Positions 1 to 8,406 of a stretch of DNA of 39,047 nt are shown piece by piece. The notes under the pieces are model-generated. The model had not been told where the DNA came from, did not search any database, and was given only the letters and a program-made list of their open reading frames with translations. Source of the stretch: Deferribacteraceae bacterium UBA1873. GTDB lineage: Bacteria > Chrysiogenota > Deferribacteres > Deferribacterales > Flexistipitaceae. The position numbers and the translations under genes were made by a program. The stretch covers positions 1 to 39,047 of the forward strand of contig DDHP01000088.1 in the NCBI GenBank assembly GCA_002338145.1, read 5' to 3'. Numbering within the stretch: the first letter of the stretch is position 1; the number at the start of each line of letters is the position of its first letter.

Positions 1-16
1 CTTTCTTAATATACGA

Positions 17-57
17 TGACAATTTAATGTCACATCGAGCGGAGTCAAGGAATCTCT
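17..57 (+). repeat. Dispersed repeat copy A (GAGCGGAG element)
   Basis: A short inverted repeat (TGACA at 17-21, TGTCA at 28-32) is followed by ATCGAGCGGAG and AAGGAATCT. The same core, CGAGCGGAG followed by AATCT, recurs on the other strand at 28359-28400. Similar intergenic elements of the form GTCATCCCGAGCGGAG are common in some bacterial genomes. Copy A lies just beyond the 3' end of arsM, so it could act as a transcript-end structure. Its ends are uncertain because only two copies are visible. Confidence 0.45.
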
Positions 58-137
58 ATCTATTAATAATTTCTGCATTTCTGCTTAATAACTCAGCATT
101 TTACGTAGCGCCTACTTAATTAAAAATTCTAAATGTA

Positions 138-899
138 TTATTTTGTGCCCAATATTGTTGCGCTGAACACACCAAAATTTTCATCCTCGCTTAATTCCAG
201 ATTTTCCGTTTCCGGGATTTTTATGTCCAGGTTCTTCAGCTCAACTACTTCCACATCACTGAATCCTGCAGTTTTTATAATATCCAGATATTCGTTTTTT
301 CGTATAGCACCGGCAACGCATCCCACATACATTTCAACAGAATTTCTGATTTCATCGGGCATTTCACCTTCGATTACAATATCTGAGATACAGAATTTGC
401 AGCCGGGCATTAAGATGCGGTAGATTTCCTGAAATGCTTTACGTTTGTCCGGGACAAGATTGATAACACAATTGCTGAGGATAATATCGGCTGTATTCTC
501 ATCTACAGGGATATTTTCTATATCACCCAAACGGAATTCAACATTTTCGTAACCTAATTTATCTTTGTTCTCTTCAGCTTTCTTCAGCATCTCTTCCGTC
601 ATGTCTATGCCAATACAATATCCTTCTTCTCCTGTATACCTGCGGGCTATAAAAAGATCATTGCCTGCACCTGAGCCAAGGTCTATAACCGTATCGCCTT
701 TTTGTATATTGACGAAACGTGTGGGGATACCACATCCTAAACCAAAATCGGCATCTTTTACGTATCCGGGCTGAGTTGTATAGTTTTCCCTGGATACCAT
801 AGGTTCACAACCGCATCCACCGGAAGAACAGCAGGAATCCGATTGGCGGGTTATTTCGCCGTATTTGTTTTTAATAACTTCTTTCAGCCTGTCTGACAT
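138..899 (-). CDS. arsM: Arsenite S-adenosylmethionine methyltransferase
   Basis: This 253-residue protein is a class I SAM-dependent methyltransferase of the ArsM type, which methylates trivalent arsenic in the cytoplasm. The SAM-binding glycine motif DLGSGAGN is at residues 73-80 and the acidic GIDM at 97-100. The three cysteines expected to bind arsenite are in family context: C56 in GLGCGIP, C144 in LSNCVINL and C194 in YVGCVAGAI. The N-terminus is cysteine-rich (CCSSGGCGC, residues 23-31), as in many bacterial ArsM proteins. The ATG is preceded by a strong GGAGG site. It overlaps the upstream arsR by 16 bases, so the two are co-transcribed and the gene should be arsenic-inducible. Confidence 0.93.
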   Translation of the reverse strand: MSDRLKEVIKNKYGEITRQSDSCCSSGGCGCEPMVSRENYTTQPGYVKDADFGLGCGIPTRFVNIQKGDTVIDLGSGAGNDLFIARRYTGEEGYCIGIDMTEEMLKKAEENKDKLGYENVEFRLGDIENIPVDENTADIILSNCVINLVPDKRKAFQEIYRILMPGCKFCISDIVIEGEMPDEIRNSVEMYVGCVAGAIRKNEYLDIIKTAGFSDVEVVELKNLDIKIPETENLELSEDENFGVFSATILGTK

Positions 900-1234
900 T
901 TACTACCTCCATTTTTGCATGTATTGTTACGAGTTATATTTTCCAGAAATGTATTTATTTCGCTTTCAAACAATTTAAAGGTATTCTCATTTATACAGTA
1001 ACATACCCGTTGGCCTTCAATATTTCCCTTTATCAATCCGGCGTTTTTTAGTGTGCGCAGATGCTGGGATACCGTAGCCTGAGACAAAGGTAACACATCT
1101 ACAATCCGACCGCACATGCATTCTCCTGATTCTGCAAGAAATTTAATAATCTGAATTCTTGCAGGGTGAGCAAGAGCCTTGGCAATGACAGCCAGCCGTA
1201 TTTCATTCTCGCTGAATTTCTCTTCTTTTGTCAT
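884..1234 (-). CDS. arsR: ArsR/SmtB-family arsenic-responsive repressor
   Basis: This 116-residue winged-helix repressor has the recognition-helix pattern LSQATVSQHLRTLKNAGLI. It carries a cysteine pair, C39 and C41 (ECMCG), at the place of the ELCVCDL metal site of classical ArsR. Further cysteines occur in VCYC and in the C-terminal tail (NNTCKNGGSKC) and may complete an As(III) site. The ATG follows AAGGAAA. A perfect inverted repeat just upstream is the likely operator. With arsM overlapping its 3' end, this forms a compact autoregulated arsRM unit. No arsenite efflux gene is in the window. Confidence 0.92.
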   Translation of the reverse strand: MTKEEKFSENEIRLAVIAKALAHPARIQIIKFLAESGECMCGRIVDVLPLSQATVSQHLRTLKNAGLIKGNIEGQRVCYCINENTFKLFESEINTFLENITRNNTCKNGGSKCQTG

Positions 1235-1253
1235 ACCATTTCCTTATCCATTC

Positions 1254-1269
1254 ATCGTAAAAATACGAT
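1254..1269 (-). promoter_or_regulatory. Probable ArsR operator
   Basis: A perfect 6-4-6 inverted repeat, ATCGTA AAAA TACGAT, lies 20 bases upstream of the arsR start. It overlaps the end of the proposed -10 box. Position and symmetry fit autorepression by ArsR. The assignment is by location, since no second copy was found. Confidence 0.6.
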
Positions 1270-1297
1270 AAAAGATTCTGAGAAAAAAACAAGACAA
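1268..1297 (-). promoter_or_regulatory. Candidate arsR-arsM promoter
   Basis: Read on the minus strand, TTGTCT (1297-1292) and TTTTAT (1273-1268) are 18 bases apart. They match sigma-70 boxes at four of six positions each. The -10 abuts the inverted-repeat operator, so repressor binding would block RNA polymerase. Confidence 0.4.
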
Positions 1298-1332
1298 AAT
1301 ATAGTTTTTTCTGTTTGTAACTATAATAAAGG

Positions 1333-2109
1333 TTAAAAAGGCTGCTCAATAAAGACTTCTTTAATCTCTACTTCACCCAGGATCTGAAAAACTAAAGAAG
1401 AAAAAGATTCTGACTTATCAGTCACAAAAATTTCTCTAATGCTGTTTTCTCTAAAATTAATACCTAATTTTTCAATATACCCTAGTATTACTTCGGAAGA
1501 ATCCACTATATTGAGGTTAGAATAAAGCATTTTTATCCGTTTTTTTAAAAGAGGATAGTGAGTGCACCCTAATATAAGAGTATCGATATTTTCTTTGTTT
1601 AATTCGTCCAAGTATTCTTTGATGACAATATCAGTAATATTATGATCTATTCTTGCCTCTTCAACCAAAGGTACAAGAAGCGGACAGGCTTTCTGAAACA
1701 CTGAGACATTTTGGGAAATATTTTTAATTGCATCATAATAAGAGCAGCTTCTGACAGTCCCCCTTGTCCCAATAACACCGATTCTGGCATTTTTACTTAC
1801 ACTTACTGCTCTTCTGGCTCCTGGAATTACCACACCTATAACAGGAACACCGTATTTCTTTTTTAAAAAATCTATGGCATATGAGGATGCTGTATTACAG
1901 GCAATAACAATCAGGTCAACATTGAAACGTTTTATCAGAAAATCTGCACACTCCGAACTATAACGCTTAATCGTTTCCTTTGATTTATTTCCATAAGGAA
2001 CTCTGGCAGTATCCCCCAGATAATAAATGTCAGCATTGGGAAAGTGTTCTGAAATACTTTTAAATACAGTAAGCCCCCCTACACCAGAATCAAAAATACC
2101 TATAGCCAC
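1333..2109 (-). CDS. murI: Glutamate racemase
   Basis: This 258-residue cytoplasmic enzyme converts L-glutamate to D-glutamate for peptidoglycan. The family motifs are intact: FDSGVGG at residues 6-12, ACNTAS with catalytic C71, and GCTHYP with catalytic C182. The length is usual for the family. The start is GTG, chosen because MAIGIFDSGVGG is the canonical N-terminus and AAAGGTGA lies at the right distance. It is the last gene of the hom-lysC-cimA run, 38 bases after cimA. Confidence 0.95.
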   Translation of the reverse strand: MAIGIFDSGVGGLTVFKSISEHFPNADIYYLGDTARVPYGNKSKETIKRYSSECADFLIKRFNVDLIVIACNTASSYAIDFLKKKYGVPVIGVVIPGARRAVSVSKNARIGVIGTRGTVRSCSYYDAIKNISQNVSVFQKACPLLVPLVEEARIDHNITDIVIKEYLDELNKENIDTLILGCTHYPLLKKRIKMLYSNLNIVDSSEVILGYIEKLGINFRENSIREIFVTDKSESFSSLVFQILGEVEIKEVFIEQPF

Positions 2110-2147
2110 TTATTCACCTTTGAATATCTCTACAAATTTTACTATTA

Positions 2148-3734
2148 TTACTTATACGTATCCTTGTACAGTTTGTACTCAATTGAATCCACCAATGCCT
2201 GGTAGCTTGCATCTATTATGTTATGGGCTACACCAACTGTTCCCCACATATCTGTATCATCTTTAGATTCTATAAGCACTCTTGTCACAGCCTTTGTACC
2301 TTCTTTACCCGTCAGTATCCGAACTTTATAGTCTACCAAATCCATTTGCTTTAATGTAGGATAAAACTTCTCCAACGCTTTTCTCAAAGCATTGTCCAGC
2401 GCATTAACAGGACCGTTCCCTATAGCTGCCGTATGCTCTATTTCTCCACCCACTCTAAGCATCACAGTTGCTTCGGCAAAAGGAGGTTCTATTGCACTTC
2501 TTTTTTCATCTATTACCCTGAAACTGAGAAGATCAAAAAATTTAGTAAAATTACCCATAGCTTTTCTGATTAGCAGTTCAAAGGACGCCTCGGCACCTTC
2601 ATACTGAAAACCTTTATTTTCAAGTTCCTTGAGCTTCTCCAGCAAACTGGCCATTTTAGGATCACTGCTGTCTATGTCGATACCAAAATCTCTGGTTTTA
2701 TAAACCAAGTTACTCTTCCCTGACAGGTCAGAAACAAGCACTCTTTGGGAATTGCCAACCAATTCCGGTTTAATATGTTCATACGTTCTTGCATTTTTCA
2801 GTATTGCACTAACATGCACACCACCTTTATGTGCAAAAGCTGCTCTTCCCACATATGGTTGATGAATATTGTGTTTTAGATTACCAAGCTCATTTACAAA
2901 CCTGGACAGAGACCATAATTTTTTCAATTTATCCTCATCAACACAGTCATAGCCATATTTTAGCTGAAGGTTAGGGATAATTGAACACAAATTGGCATTA
3001 CCACATCTTTCACCATATCCATTTATGGTGCCCTGAATATGGGTGATACCGTTTCGCACAGCCAAAACAGAATTTGCAACCGCACATTCACTGTCATTAT
3101 GACAGTGAATACCCAAGGGATAGTCCCCTGTGGTTTGTTTCACTTTACTTATAATATCAACTAACTCATCAGGCATAGTACCGCCATTGGTATCGCAGAG
3201 GACAAGGCAGTCCGCCTTTGCCTCCATTGCAGCCTTTAGTGTTTTTAGCGCATATTCCGGATTTGCCTTATAACCGTCGAAGAAGTGTTCAGCATCGTAA
3301 AACACATTGCTGACTTTCTTTTTAAGGTAACTTATAGTATCATTTATAAGCTCAAGATTATTTTCCAGTGAAATTTTCAGAGCTTCTGTTACGTGTAAAT
3401 CCCAGGTTTTGCCAAAAATAGTAATATTGGCCGCTCCACTCTGTAAAAGCGCCTGTATACTTTCATCATTCTCACAGCTTTTTTTGGCTCTGCGTGTACT
3501 CCCAAAAGCACAGATTTTTGCCGGATTAACCTTCGATTTTTTAACTTCATTGAAAAAATCAATATCTCTGGGGTTAGACCCAGGCCAACCGCCTTCTATG
3601 AAGTCAATACCGAAATCATCCAGCTCTTCAGCAATGCGCACTTTATCCTGAACAGTAAAATTAACATCTTCAGATTGAGTCCCGTCTCTAAGCAATGTAT
3701 CATAGAGTACTAATGCTTTATCCTCACGAGGCAT
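2148..3734 (-). CDS. cimA: (R)-citramalate synthase
   Basis: This 528-residue protein condenses pyruvate with acetyl-CoA to give citramalate, the threonine-independent route to 2-oxobutyrate and isoleucine. The N-terminus has the HMGL-like TIM-barrel signature DTLLRDGTQ (residues 12-20). The barrel also carries HCHNDSECAVANS and the metal/catalytic region GYGERCGNANL. A C-terminal LeuA-type allosteric domain follows from about residue 390. The length and N-terminus fit the long CimA family (528-540 residues) better than 2-isopropylmalate synthase. It overlaps lysC by 11 bases, implying coupled translation. Feedback regulation by isoleucine is expected for the family but not shown here. Confidence 0.92.
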   Translation of the reverse strand: MPREDKALVLYDTLLRDGTQSEDVNFTVQDKVRIAEELDDFGIDFIEGGWPGSNPRDIDFFNEVKKSKVNPAKICAFGSTRRAKKSCENDESIQALLQSGAANITIFGKTWDLHVTEALKISLENNLELINDTISYLKKKVSNVFYDAEHFFDGYKANPEYALKTLKAAMEAKADCLVLCDTNGGTMPDELVDIISKVKQTTGDYPLGIHCHNDSECAVANSVLAVRNGITHIQGTINGYGERCGNANLCSIIPNLQLKYGYDCVDEDKLKKLWSLSRFVNELGNLKHNIHQPYVGRAAFAHKGGVHVSAILKNARTYEHIKPELVGNSQRVLVSDLSGKSNLVYKTRDFGIDIDSSDPKMASLLEKLKELENKGFQYEGAEASFELLIRKAMGNFTKFFDLLSFRVIDEKRSAIEPPFAEATVMLRVGGEIEHTAAIGNGPVNALDNALRKALEKFYPTLKQMDLVDYKVRILTGKEGTKAVTRVLIESKDDTDMWGTVGVAHNIIDASYQALVDSIEYKLYKDTYK

Positions 3735-4212
3735 CTTCTCCCTCCGGCATTAATTTCTCATGTAAAACCCTGACAGCAAGCTCAGAGTATTTTTCTTCTA
3801 TTACTGCTGAAATTTTTATCTCACTTGTGGAAATCATCTGGATATTAATGTTATTTTCCTGTAATGTTTTAAAGACATTCGCAGCAACACCAGCATGACT
3901 TTTCATTCCCACGCCAACCACGGAGATCTTAGCTATCTTTTCATCGCTTATAACATCCTGAGCTTCAATGTCTTTAGCCACTTTTTTACAAACTTCCATA
4001 GCATTATACAAATCATTCTTTGAAACAGTAAAAGAAAGATCAGTTTTGTGTTCCACACTCACATTCTGAATAATCATATCGACATTAATATTGCCTTCAG
4101 CTAATCTCCCAAAAATTTCCGCTGCTATACCCGGCCTGTCCGGGACACCTCTGATTGTGATTTTTGCTTGATTTTTATCTGCAGTAATGCCTGACAAAAT
4201 AACCTTTTCCAT
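3724..4212 (-). CDS. lysC: Aspartokinase beta subunit from an internal start in lysC
   Basis: Inside lysC, the minus strand reads AAAGGAGGATATAGAGATG. This is a strong Shine-Dalgarno (GGAGG) eight bases before an in-frame ATG at residue 248 of the full protein. The product would be 162 residues carrying only the two ACT domains. Bacillus subtilis aspartokinase II makes a beta subunit of about this size from an internal start at nearly the same position, and the Corynebacterium enzyme does likewise. The site is seen directly; use of the start is inferred from those families. Confidence 0.6.
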   Translation of the reverse strand: MEKVILSGITADKNQAKITIRGVPDRPGIAAEIFGRLAEGNINVDMIIQNVSVEHKTDLSFTVSKNDLYNAMEVCKKVAKDIEAQDVISDEKIAKISVVGVGMKSHAGVAANVFKTLQENNINIQMISTSEIKISAVIEEKYSELAVRVLHEKLMPEGEDAS

Positions 4213-4953
4213 CTCTATATCCTCCTTTGTCACTAATGTACCCGGCTTTTCTTCCAAAGATGACAATACCATAATATCGACACCATAGTTCATCCCGAAC
4301 TCTACGCTCCTGGATTGCAAAACTTTTGCACCGAGAGAAGAAAGCTCCAGCATTTCTTCATATGAAATCTTATCAAGTTTTCTGGCATTTCTTACAATGC
4401 GGGGGTCAGCGGTATATATACCGTCCACATCTGTATAAATCTCACAGACGTCAGCGCCAATAGCTGCGGCTATTGCCACAGCAGTGGTATCTGATCCGCC
4501 CCTTCCCAGTGTAGTGATATCACCTGTTTCGGGAAAAATCCCCTGGAAACCGGCCACAACACATATTTTCCCATTGCGCAGAGCTTCCTTTAATCTTTCG
4601 GCACTTATCTCTTTAATACGAGCCTTTGAATGTGCGCCATCCGTTACCATGCCAATTTGCGGACCTGTGAAAGAAATCGCATCATAACCCATTTCTTTCA
4701 ATGCTTGGGTAACCAGCGCAATACTCGCCTGCTCCCCGGTGGAAACCAGCATATCATATTCTCTTGGATCATACTGAGGGCTAATTTCCGTTAATAGATT
4801 TATAAGTCTATCTGTTTCGCCTCCCATGGCGGAGCAGGTAACAACTACATCATTCCCCTCATCCTTCTTCTTTGCAATCCTTTTAGCCACATTTTTAATC
4901 CGCTCCACTGAGCCTACACTGGTACCACCGAATTTCATCACCACTAAGCTCAT
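3724..4953 (-). CDS. lysC: Aspartate kinase, ACT-domain type
   Basis: Phosphorylates aspartate, the first step to lysine, threonine and methionine. I start it at the ATG at 4953 (409 residues, MSLVVMKFGGTS) because AGGAGGT stands just before it; a TTG six codons upstream lacks such a site. The KFGGTS nucleotide-binding motif is N-terminal. Two ACT domains at the C-terminus (DRPGIAAEIFG and HAGVAANVFK) are the usual sites for lysine or threonine feedback. It lies 14 bases after the mutase-family gene and overlaps cimA by 11. An internal in-frame start likely produces a separate beta subunit. Confidence 0.95.
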   Translation of the reverse strand: MSLVVMKFGGTSVGSVERIKNVAKRIAKKKDEGNDVVVTCSAMGGETDRLINLLTEISPQYDPREYDMLVSTGEQASIALVTQALKEMGYDAISFTGPQIGMVTDGAHSKARIKEISAERLKEALRNGKICVVAGFQGIFPETGDITTLGRGGSDTTAVAIAAAIGADVCEIYTDVDGIYTADPRIVRNARKLDKISYEEMLELSSLGAKVLQSRSVEFGMNYGVDIMVLSSLEEKPGTLVTKEDIEMEKVILSGITADKNQAKITIRGVPDRPGIAAEIFGRLAEGNINVDMIIQNVSVEHKTDLSFTVSKNDLYNAMEVCKKVAKDIEAQDVISDEKIAKISVVGVGMKSHAGVAANVFKTLQENNINIQMISTSEIKISAVIEEKYSELAVRVLHEKLMPEGEDAS

Positions 4954-4967
4954 TGTAACCTCCTGGG

Positions 4968-6134
4968 TCAAATATTTGATTTATTCAAAAAATACTTTGC
5001 TATTTTATAACCGTCATTCATCACAAAAGATGGTAATATATCTTCAGAATAAAATGTATTCGAATCTTTTTTAACATCTTTACCGTATATAACAGCAGGA
5101 ACCGGTTTTTTTACATGTGTTCTCAATGAAACAGGTGTAGGATGATCAGGTGTTACCAATAACCTGTAATCACCAAAACGTTTTAACCCTTCAAGAATAA
5201 CAGGCAACATAATGGAGTCAATATTCTCAACAGCTTTGATTTTTTCTTCGATACTTCCCATATGCCCTGCTTCATCCGGTGCTTCCACATGTATAAAAAC
5301 ATAATCACCGTAATTCAAAGAGTCAACAGCATATGAAGCCTTTCCTTCAAAATTCGTGTCAATAAAGCCTGTAGCACCCGGGACTTCAATAATATCCAAT
5401 CCTGCATACTTTCCTATCCCTTTAATAAGGTCTACTGCAGCAACTACGGATCCTTCAACACCGTACAACGTCTTATAAAGATCCATCTTCGGTTTTCTCC
5501 CCTCACCCCATATCCAGATACCGTTGACACCAGCTACACCTGATTCAGCAACAAGCTTGTTCGCTTTGTTCATAAGCTCTGTAATACCATCAGCACCCTT
5601 GCCGGAAGGTAAATATTTCTTTACTTTTTCTCCCATAATATCATGAGGAGGTACTGTGGTTATATCATAATCACAATTTCTCACCACAATAAGATTTCTG
5701 TATCCCACACCGGAATAAAACTCAAACCCCTGGTCTCTGAACTCGGTATTCAGTATATCAATAATATATGAAGCATCCTCATCAGAAACATGATTACCGC
5801 TAAAATCCTCCATTACGGAATAATTATCAGAATAAGTCACTATATTGCACCTGAAAGACATATCAGTATCATCCAGATCAATACCTTTGCTGGCAGCTTC
5901 AAGTGGACTTCTGCCCGTATAATATTTTTTCGGATCATAACCGAAAATACTCAGATTACATATATCACTCCCCGGATACATACCTTCCGGAACAGTGTGA
6001 ATCAGACCACAGCTGCCAAATTCTGCCAGCCTGTCAAAGTTTGGAGTGTTGGCATATTCTATTATCGTTTTATCACCCAACTCAGGTATTTTAAAATCAG
6101 CCATACCATCACAAAGTAAGACAAGATATTTCAT
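4968..6134 (-). CDS. apgM: Archaeal-type cofactor-independent phosphoglycerate mutase family; putative homoserine kinase
   Basis: This 388-residue protein belongs to the alkaline-phosphatase superfamily branch of ApgM. The N-terminus (LLCDGMAD) holds a metal-binding aspartate, and GSDICNLSIFGYDP, HVEAPDEAGHMG and TPDHPTP are the other metal and catalytic blocks. ApgM interconverts 2- and 3-phosphoglycerate. Bacterial members placed between hom and lysC have been proposed to be an alternative homoserine kinase (TIGR02535). Here it is 16 bases after hom and 14 before lysC, with no thrB nearby, so homoserine phosphorylation is plausible but unproven. Confidence 0.85.
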   Translation of the reverse strand: MKYLVLLCDGMADFKIPELGDKTIIEYANTPNFDRLAEFGSCGLIHTVPEGMYPGSDICNLSIFGYDPKKYYTGRSPLEAASKGIDLDDTDMSFRCNIVTYSDNYSVMEDFSGNHVSDEDASYIIDILNTEFRDQGFEFYSGVGYRNLIVVRNCDYDITTVPPHDIMGEKVKKYLPSGKGADGITELMNKANKLVAESGVAGVNGIWIWGEGRKPKMDLYKTLYGVEGSVVAAVDLIKGIGKYAGLDIIEVPGATGFIDTNFEGKASYAVDSLNYGDYVFIHVEAPDEAGHMGSIEEKIKAVENIDSIMLPVILEGLKRFGDYRLLVTPDHPTPVSLRTHVKKPVPAVIYGKDVKKDSNTFYSEDILPSFVMNDGYKIAKYFLNKSNI

Positions 6135-6150
6135 CAGTCACCTTTTAAAA

Positions 6151-7467
6151 TTATATTCCTTCCACTCTCAAAACAACAGTTTTATCACGAACAAATTCTG
6201 TATCATTAAGCTCTTCCACTGCATCTTTCACATTCCGCCCTGTAGTTTCATATGTCATAAAAACAAGAGGAACTATATTTTCCGGTGAAGTCTGTGTAGG
6301 TTGAATGGCAGAGTTTATACTTATATTGTGTTTACCAAGTACTCCCGCTATTTTGGATAGGACACCAGGCTTATCCTCAGCACTGAAACGTAAATAAAAA
6401 GATGATATTATATCATTAATATCCTTTACCGGAAAATAAGATGTATAATCTTTTTTAAAACCGAGTACAGGGACACGGGAATGACATTTGCAGGCCATAT
6501 CTCTGGCAATAGAAATGACATCTGAAACGACAGCACTACCTGTGGGCAAACTGCCGGCGCCGCGACCGTAATGAATAGTTCTGTCCAGCTTATCAGATAC
6601 AAAATAAATTGAATTGAAAACACCCTGAACCTTAGACAGTAAATAATTATTGGGAATTATAGTAGGATGGACACGCACCTCGATATCTTTATCATTCTTT
6701 TTGGCAATAGCAAGAAGTTTTATTTTACATCCAAGTTTCCTGGCAAATTCCACATCCACATGTTTTATACTGCTTATACCCTCAACAAAAACATTTTCAA
6801 AAGGTACCACAGTATTAAAAGCAATTGACGCTAATATAGCAATTTTATGGGCAGTATCGGTACCTTCAACATCAAAAGTAGGATCCGCTTCCGCATAACC
6901 CATACTTTGTGCATCTATCAGAGCATCTGCAAATTCCATTTCCTCTTCTTCCATTTTGGTAAGGATATAGTTAGCTGTACCATTTATGATTCCATAAATC
7001 TCTTTTACATTGTTAGCAACAAGATCCTCTTTCAAAACTCTTATAACCGGAATACCACCACCCACACTACCTTCAAAGCCCAGACACACATTGTTTTCTT
7101 CCGCAGTTTGAAAAATATCCTTCCCATCAACAGCAAGGAGTGCCTTGTTAGCTGTCACCACATGCTTTTTGTTATTCAAAGCGTCCAAAATAAAAGTTTT
7201 GGCAGGGCTATATCCACCTATCAGCTCTATAACAATATCAATTTCATCATCGTTAATAATATCATAAGCATCTGTGGTTTTATTATCCACAAAATCAAGA
7301 TATCCATCATCAATTTCATCAATTTTCAAATCGGCAACACTTTTTACCCTAAGATCAAAGCCGGTTTTATCTTTTATGATTTCTCTATTATCAACAAGAA
7401 CTTCCAGCGTTCCTCCACCTACTGTTCCATACCCTATAATACCTATATTAATTGTGTTATTTCCCAC
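6151..7467 (-). CDS. hom: Homoserine dehydrogenase with C-terminal ACT domain
   Basis: This 438-residue enzyme reduces aspartate semialdehyde to homoserine. The NAD(P)-binding IGYGTVGGG is at the N-terminus. The catalytic domain includes GSVGGGIPVI, NGTANYILTKM and the SMGYAEADPTFDVEGTD signature. An ACT domain (EDKPGVLSKIAGVLGKHNISI) occupies roughly the last 85 residues and is the usual site of threonine inhibition. The GTG start is preceded by GAGGAGGT at good spacing. It is the first gene of the hom-apgM-lysC-cimA-murI run and has its own candidate promoter. Confidence 0.95.
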   Translation of the reverse strand: MGNNTINIGIIGYGTVGGGTLEVLVDNREIIKDKTGFDLRVKSVADLKIDEIDDGYLDFVDNKTTDAYDIINDDEIDIVIELIGGYSPAKTFILDALNNKKHVVTANKALLAVDGKDIFQTAEENNVCLGFEGSVGGGIPVIRVLKEDLVANNVKEIYGIINGTANYILTKMEEEEMEFADALIDAQSMGYAEADPTFDVEGTDTAHKIAILASIAFNTVVPFENVFVEGISSIKHVDVEFARKLGCKIKLLAIAKKNDKDIEVRVHPTIIPNNYLLSKVQGVFNSIYFVSDKLDRTIHYGRGAGSLPTGSAVVSDVISIARDMACKCHSRVPVLGFKKDYTSYFPVKDINDIISSFYLRFSAEDKPGVLSKIAGVLGKHNISINSAIQPTQTSPENIVPLVFMTYETTGRNVKDAVEELNDTEFVRDKTVVLRVEGI

Positions 7468-7493
7468 CTGTACCTCCTCATTAAAACTTCGAA

Positions 7494-7522
7494 ATACTAC
7501 TATTTAGTATCATCAAAGTCAA
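7494..7522 (-). promoter_or_regulatory. Candidate promoter of the hom operon
   Basis: On the minus strand, TTGACT (7522-7517) is separated by exactly 17 bases from TAGTAT (7499-7494), about 27 bases before the hom GTG. The -35 matches consensus at five of six bases and the -10 at four. It sits between hflC and hom, so the amino-acid genes need not depend on hflKC transcription. Confidence 0.5.
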
Positions 7523-7529
7523 GCAGTGA

Positions 7530-7547
7530 AAGCGCTTGCCAGCACTT
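7530..7547 (-). terminator. Weak hairpin at the hflC stop codon
   Basis: On the minus strand, AAGTGCT, loop GGCA and AGCGCTT form a 7-bp stem with one G-U pair that begins within the hflC stop. Only three T residues follow, so it may be a weak terminator or processing site between hflC and hom. Confidence 0.3.
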
Positions 7548-8406
7548 ACTTTATACCTTTTTCAAGCATTTGTAGAACCTCTGAATTTGTAGTCAGAAAG
7601 TATTTATTATTCTCGCCCAAAGAGTCATAAACATCCAATGTTTTCGTAAACCTGTAAAATTCTTCATCCGCACTATAGGCATCAGCATAAATTTTTATTG
7701 TTTCAGCATCTGCTCCACCTTTAATACTCTGCACTTCCCTGTATGCCTTTGCAATAATAACACGTTTTTCCTTATCCGCTTTTGATCTTATTTTCTGGGC
7801 TTCTTCCCTGCCTTCAGAACGATATCTGTTAGCAATACGTTCTCTTTCGGAAACCATCCTGCTAAAAACCGCCTTCTCGTTTTCAGGAGGTAAATCAGCA
7901 CGTTTTATCCTTATATCCACAACTTCAATCCCGTATTCCTTTGCCTTTTCCCTTGAGGCTTTGGTAACATTTTCCATTATTTCCGCTCTGTTATCCGCAA
8001 TTACTTCCGTAAGTGTATGATTACCCAGCTCAACACGAATTTCGGAGTATATGATATCATCAAGTCTTGCTATTGCACCGTTTTGTGTTCTTACTGACTG
8101 GAAAAATTTTAGCGGCTCAACTATCCTCCATTTACAATAATTATCCACAACCAGATTTTTCTTGTCCTCGGTGATAACAATTCGCTGATCAGCATCATAA
8201 TCCAGGATTTTTTTCGAAAAGAAAGAAGCTTTCTGCAAAAAAGGTATTTTCACATTTAAGCCAGGTTCCGTCACATTTTTCACAGGTTTTCCAAGATAGG
8301 TGATTACAGCCTGCTGGTCAACATTCACAACATAAAAAGCACCACCAAGCAATATAAATACCCCTATTGCAACGGCAGCAACTATAATTGCAACTATTTT
8401 TTTCAT
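7546..8406 (-). CDS. hflC: HflC, SPFH-domain modulator of FtsH protease
   Basis: This 286-residue inner-membrane protein has one N-terminal transmembrane segment (about residues 4-27). A periplasmic SPFH/band-7 domain follows, including NVDQQAVITYLGKPV. A charged helical region (MVSERERIANRYRSEGREEAQKIRSKADKE) leads to a C-terminal tail typical of HflC. With HflK it forms a large multimeric assembly around FtsH. It starts in the TAATG junction with the hflK stop, so the two are translationally coupled. Confidence 0.95.
   Translation of the reverse strand: MKKIVAIIVAAVAIGVFILLGGAFYVVNVDQQAVITYLGKPVKNVTEPGLNVKIPFLQKASFFSKKILDYDADQRIVITEDKKNLVVDNYCKWRIVEPLKFFQSVRTQNGAIARLDDIIYSEIRVELGNHTLTEVIADNRAEIMENVTKASREKAKEYGIEVVDIRIKRADLPPENEKAVFSRMVSERERIANRYRSEGREEAQKIRSKADKEKRVIIAKAYREVQSIKGGADAETIKIYADAYSADEEFYRFTKTLDVYDSLGENNKYFLTTNSEVLQMLEKGIK

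Noticed and set aside
6847..7575. A 242-codon open frame on the plus strand
   Set aside because: It is antisense to hom across its whole length, has no recognisable domain and no ribosome-binding site. Hom is strongly supported.
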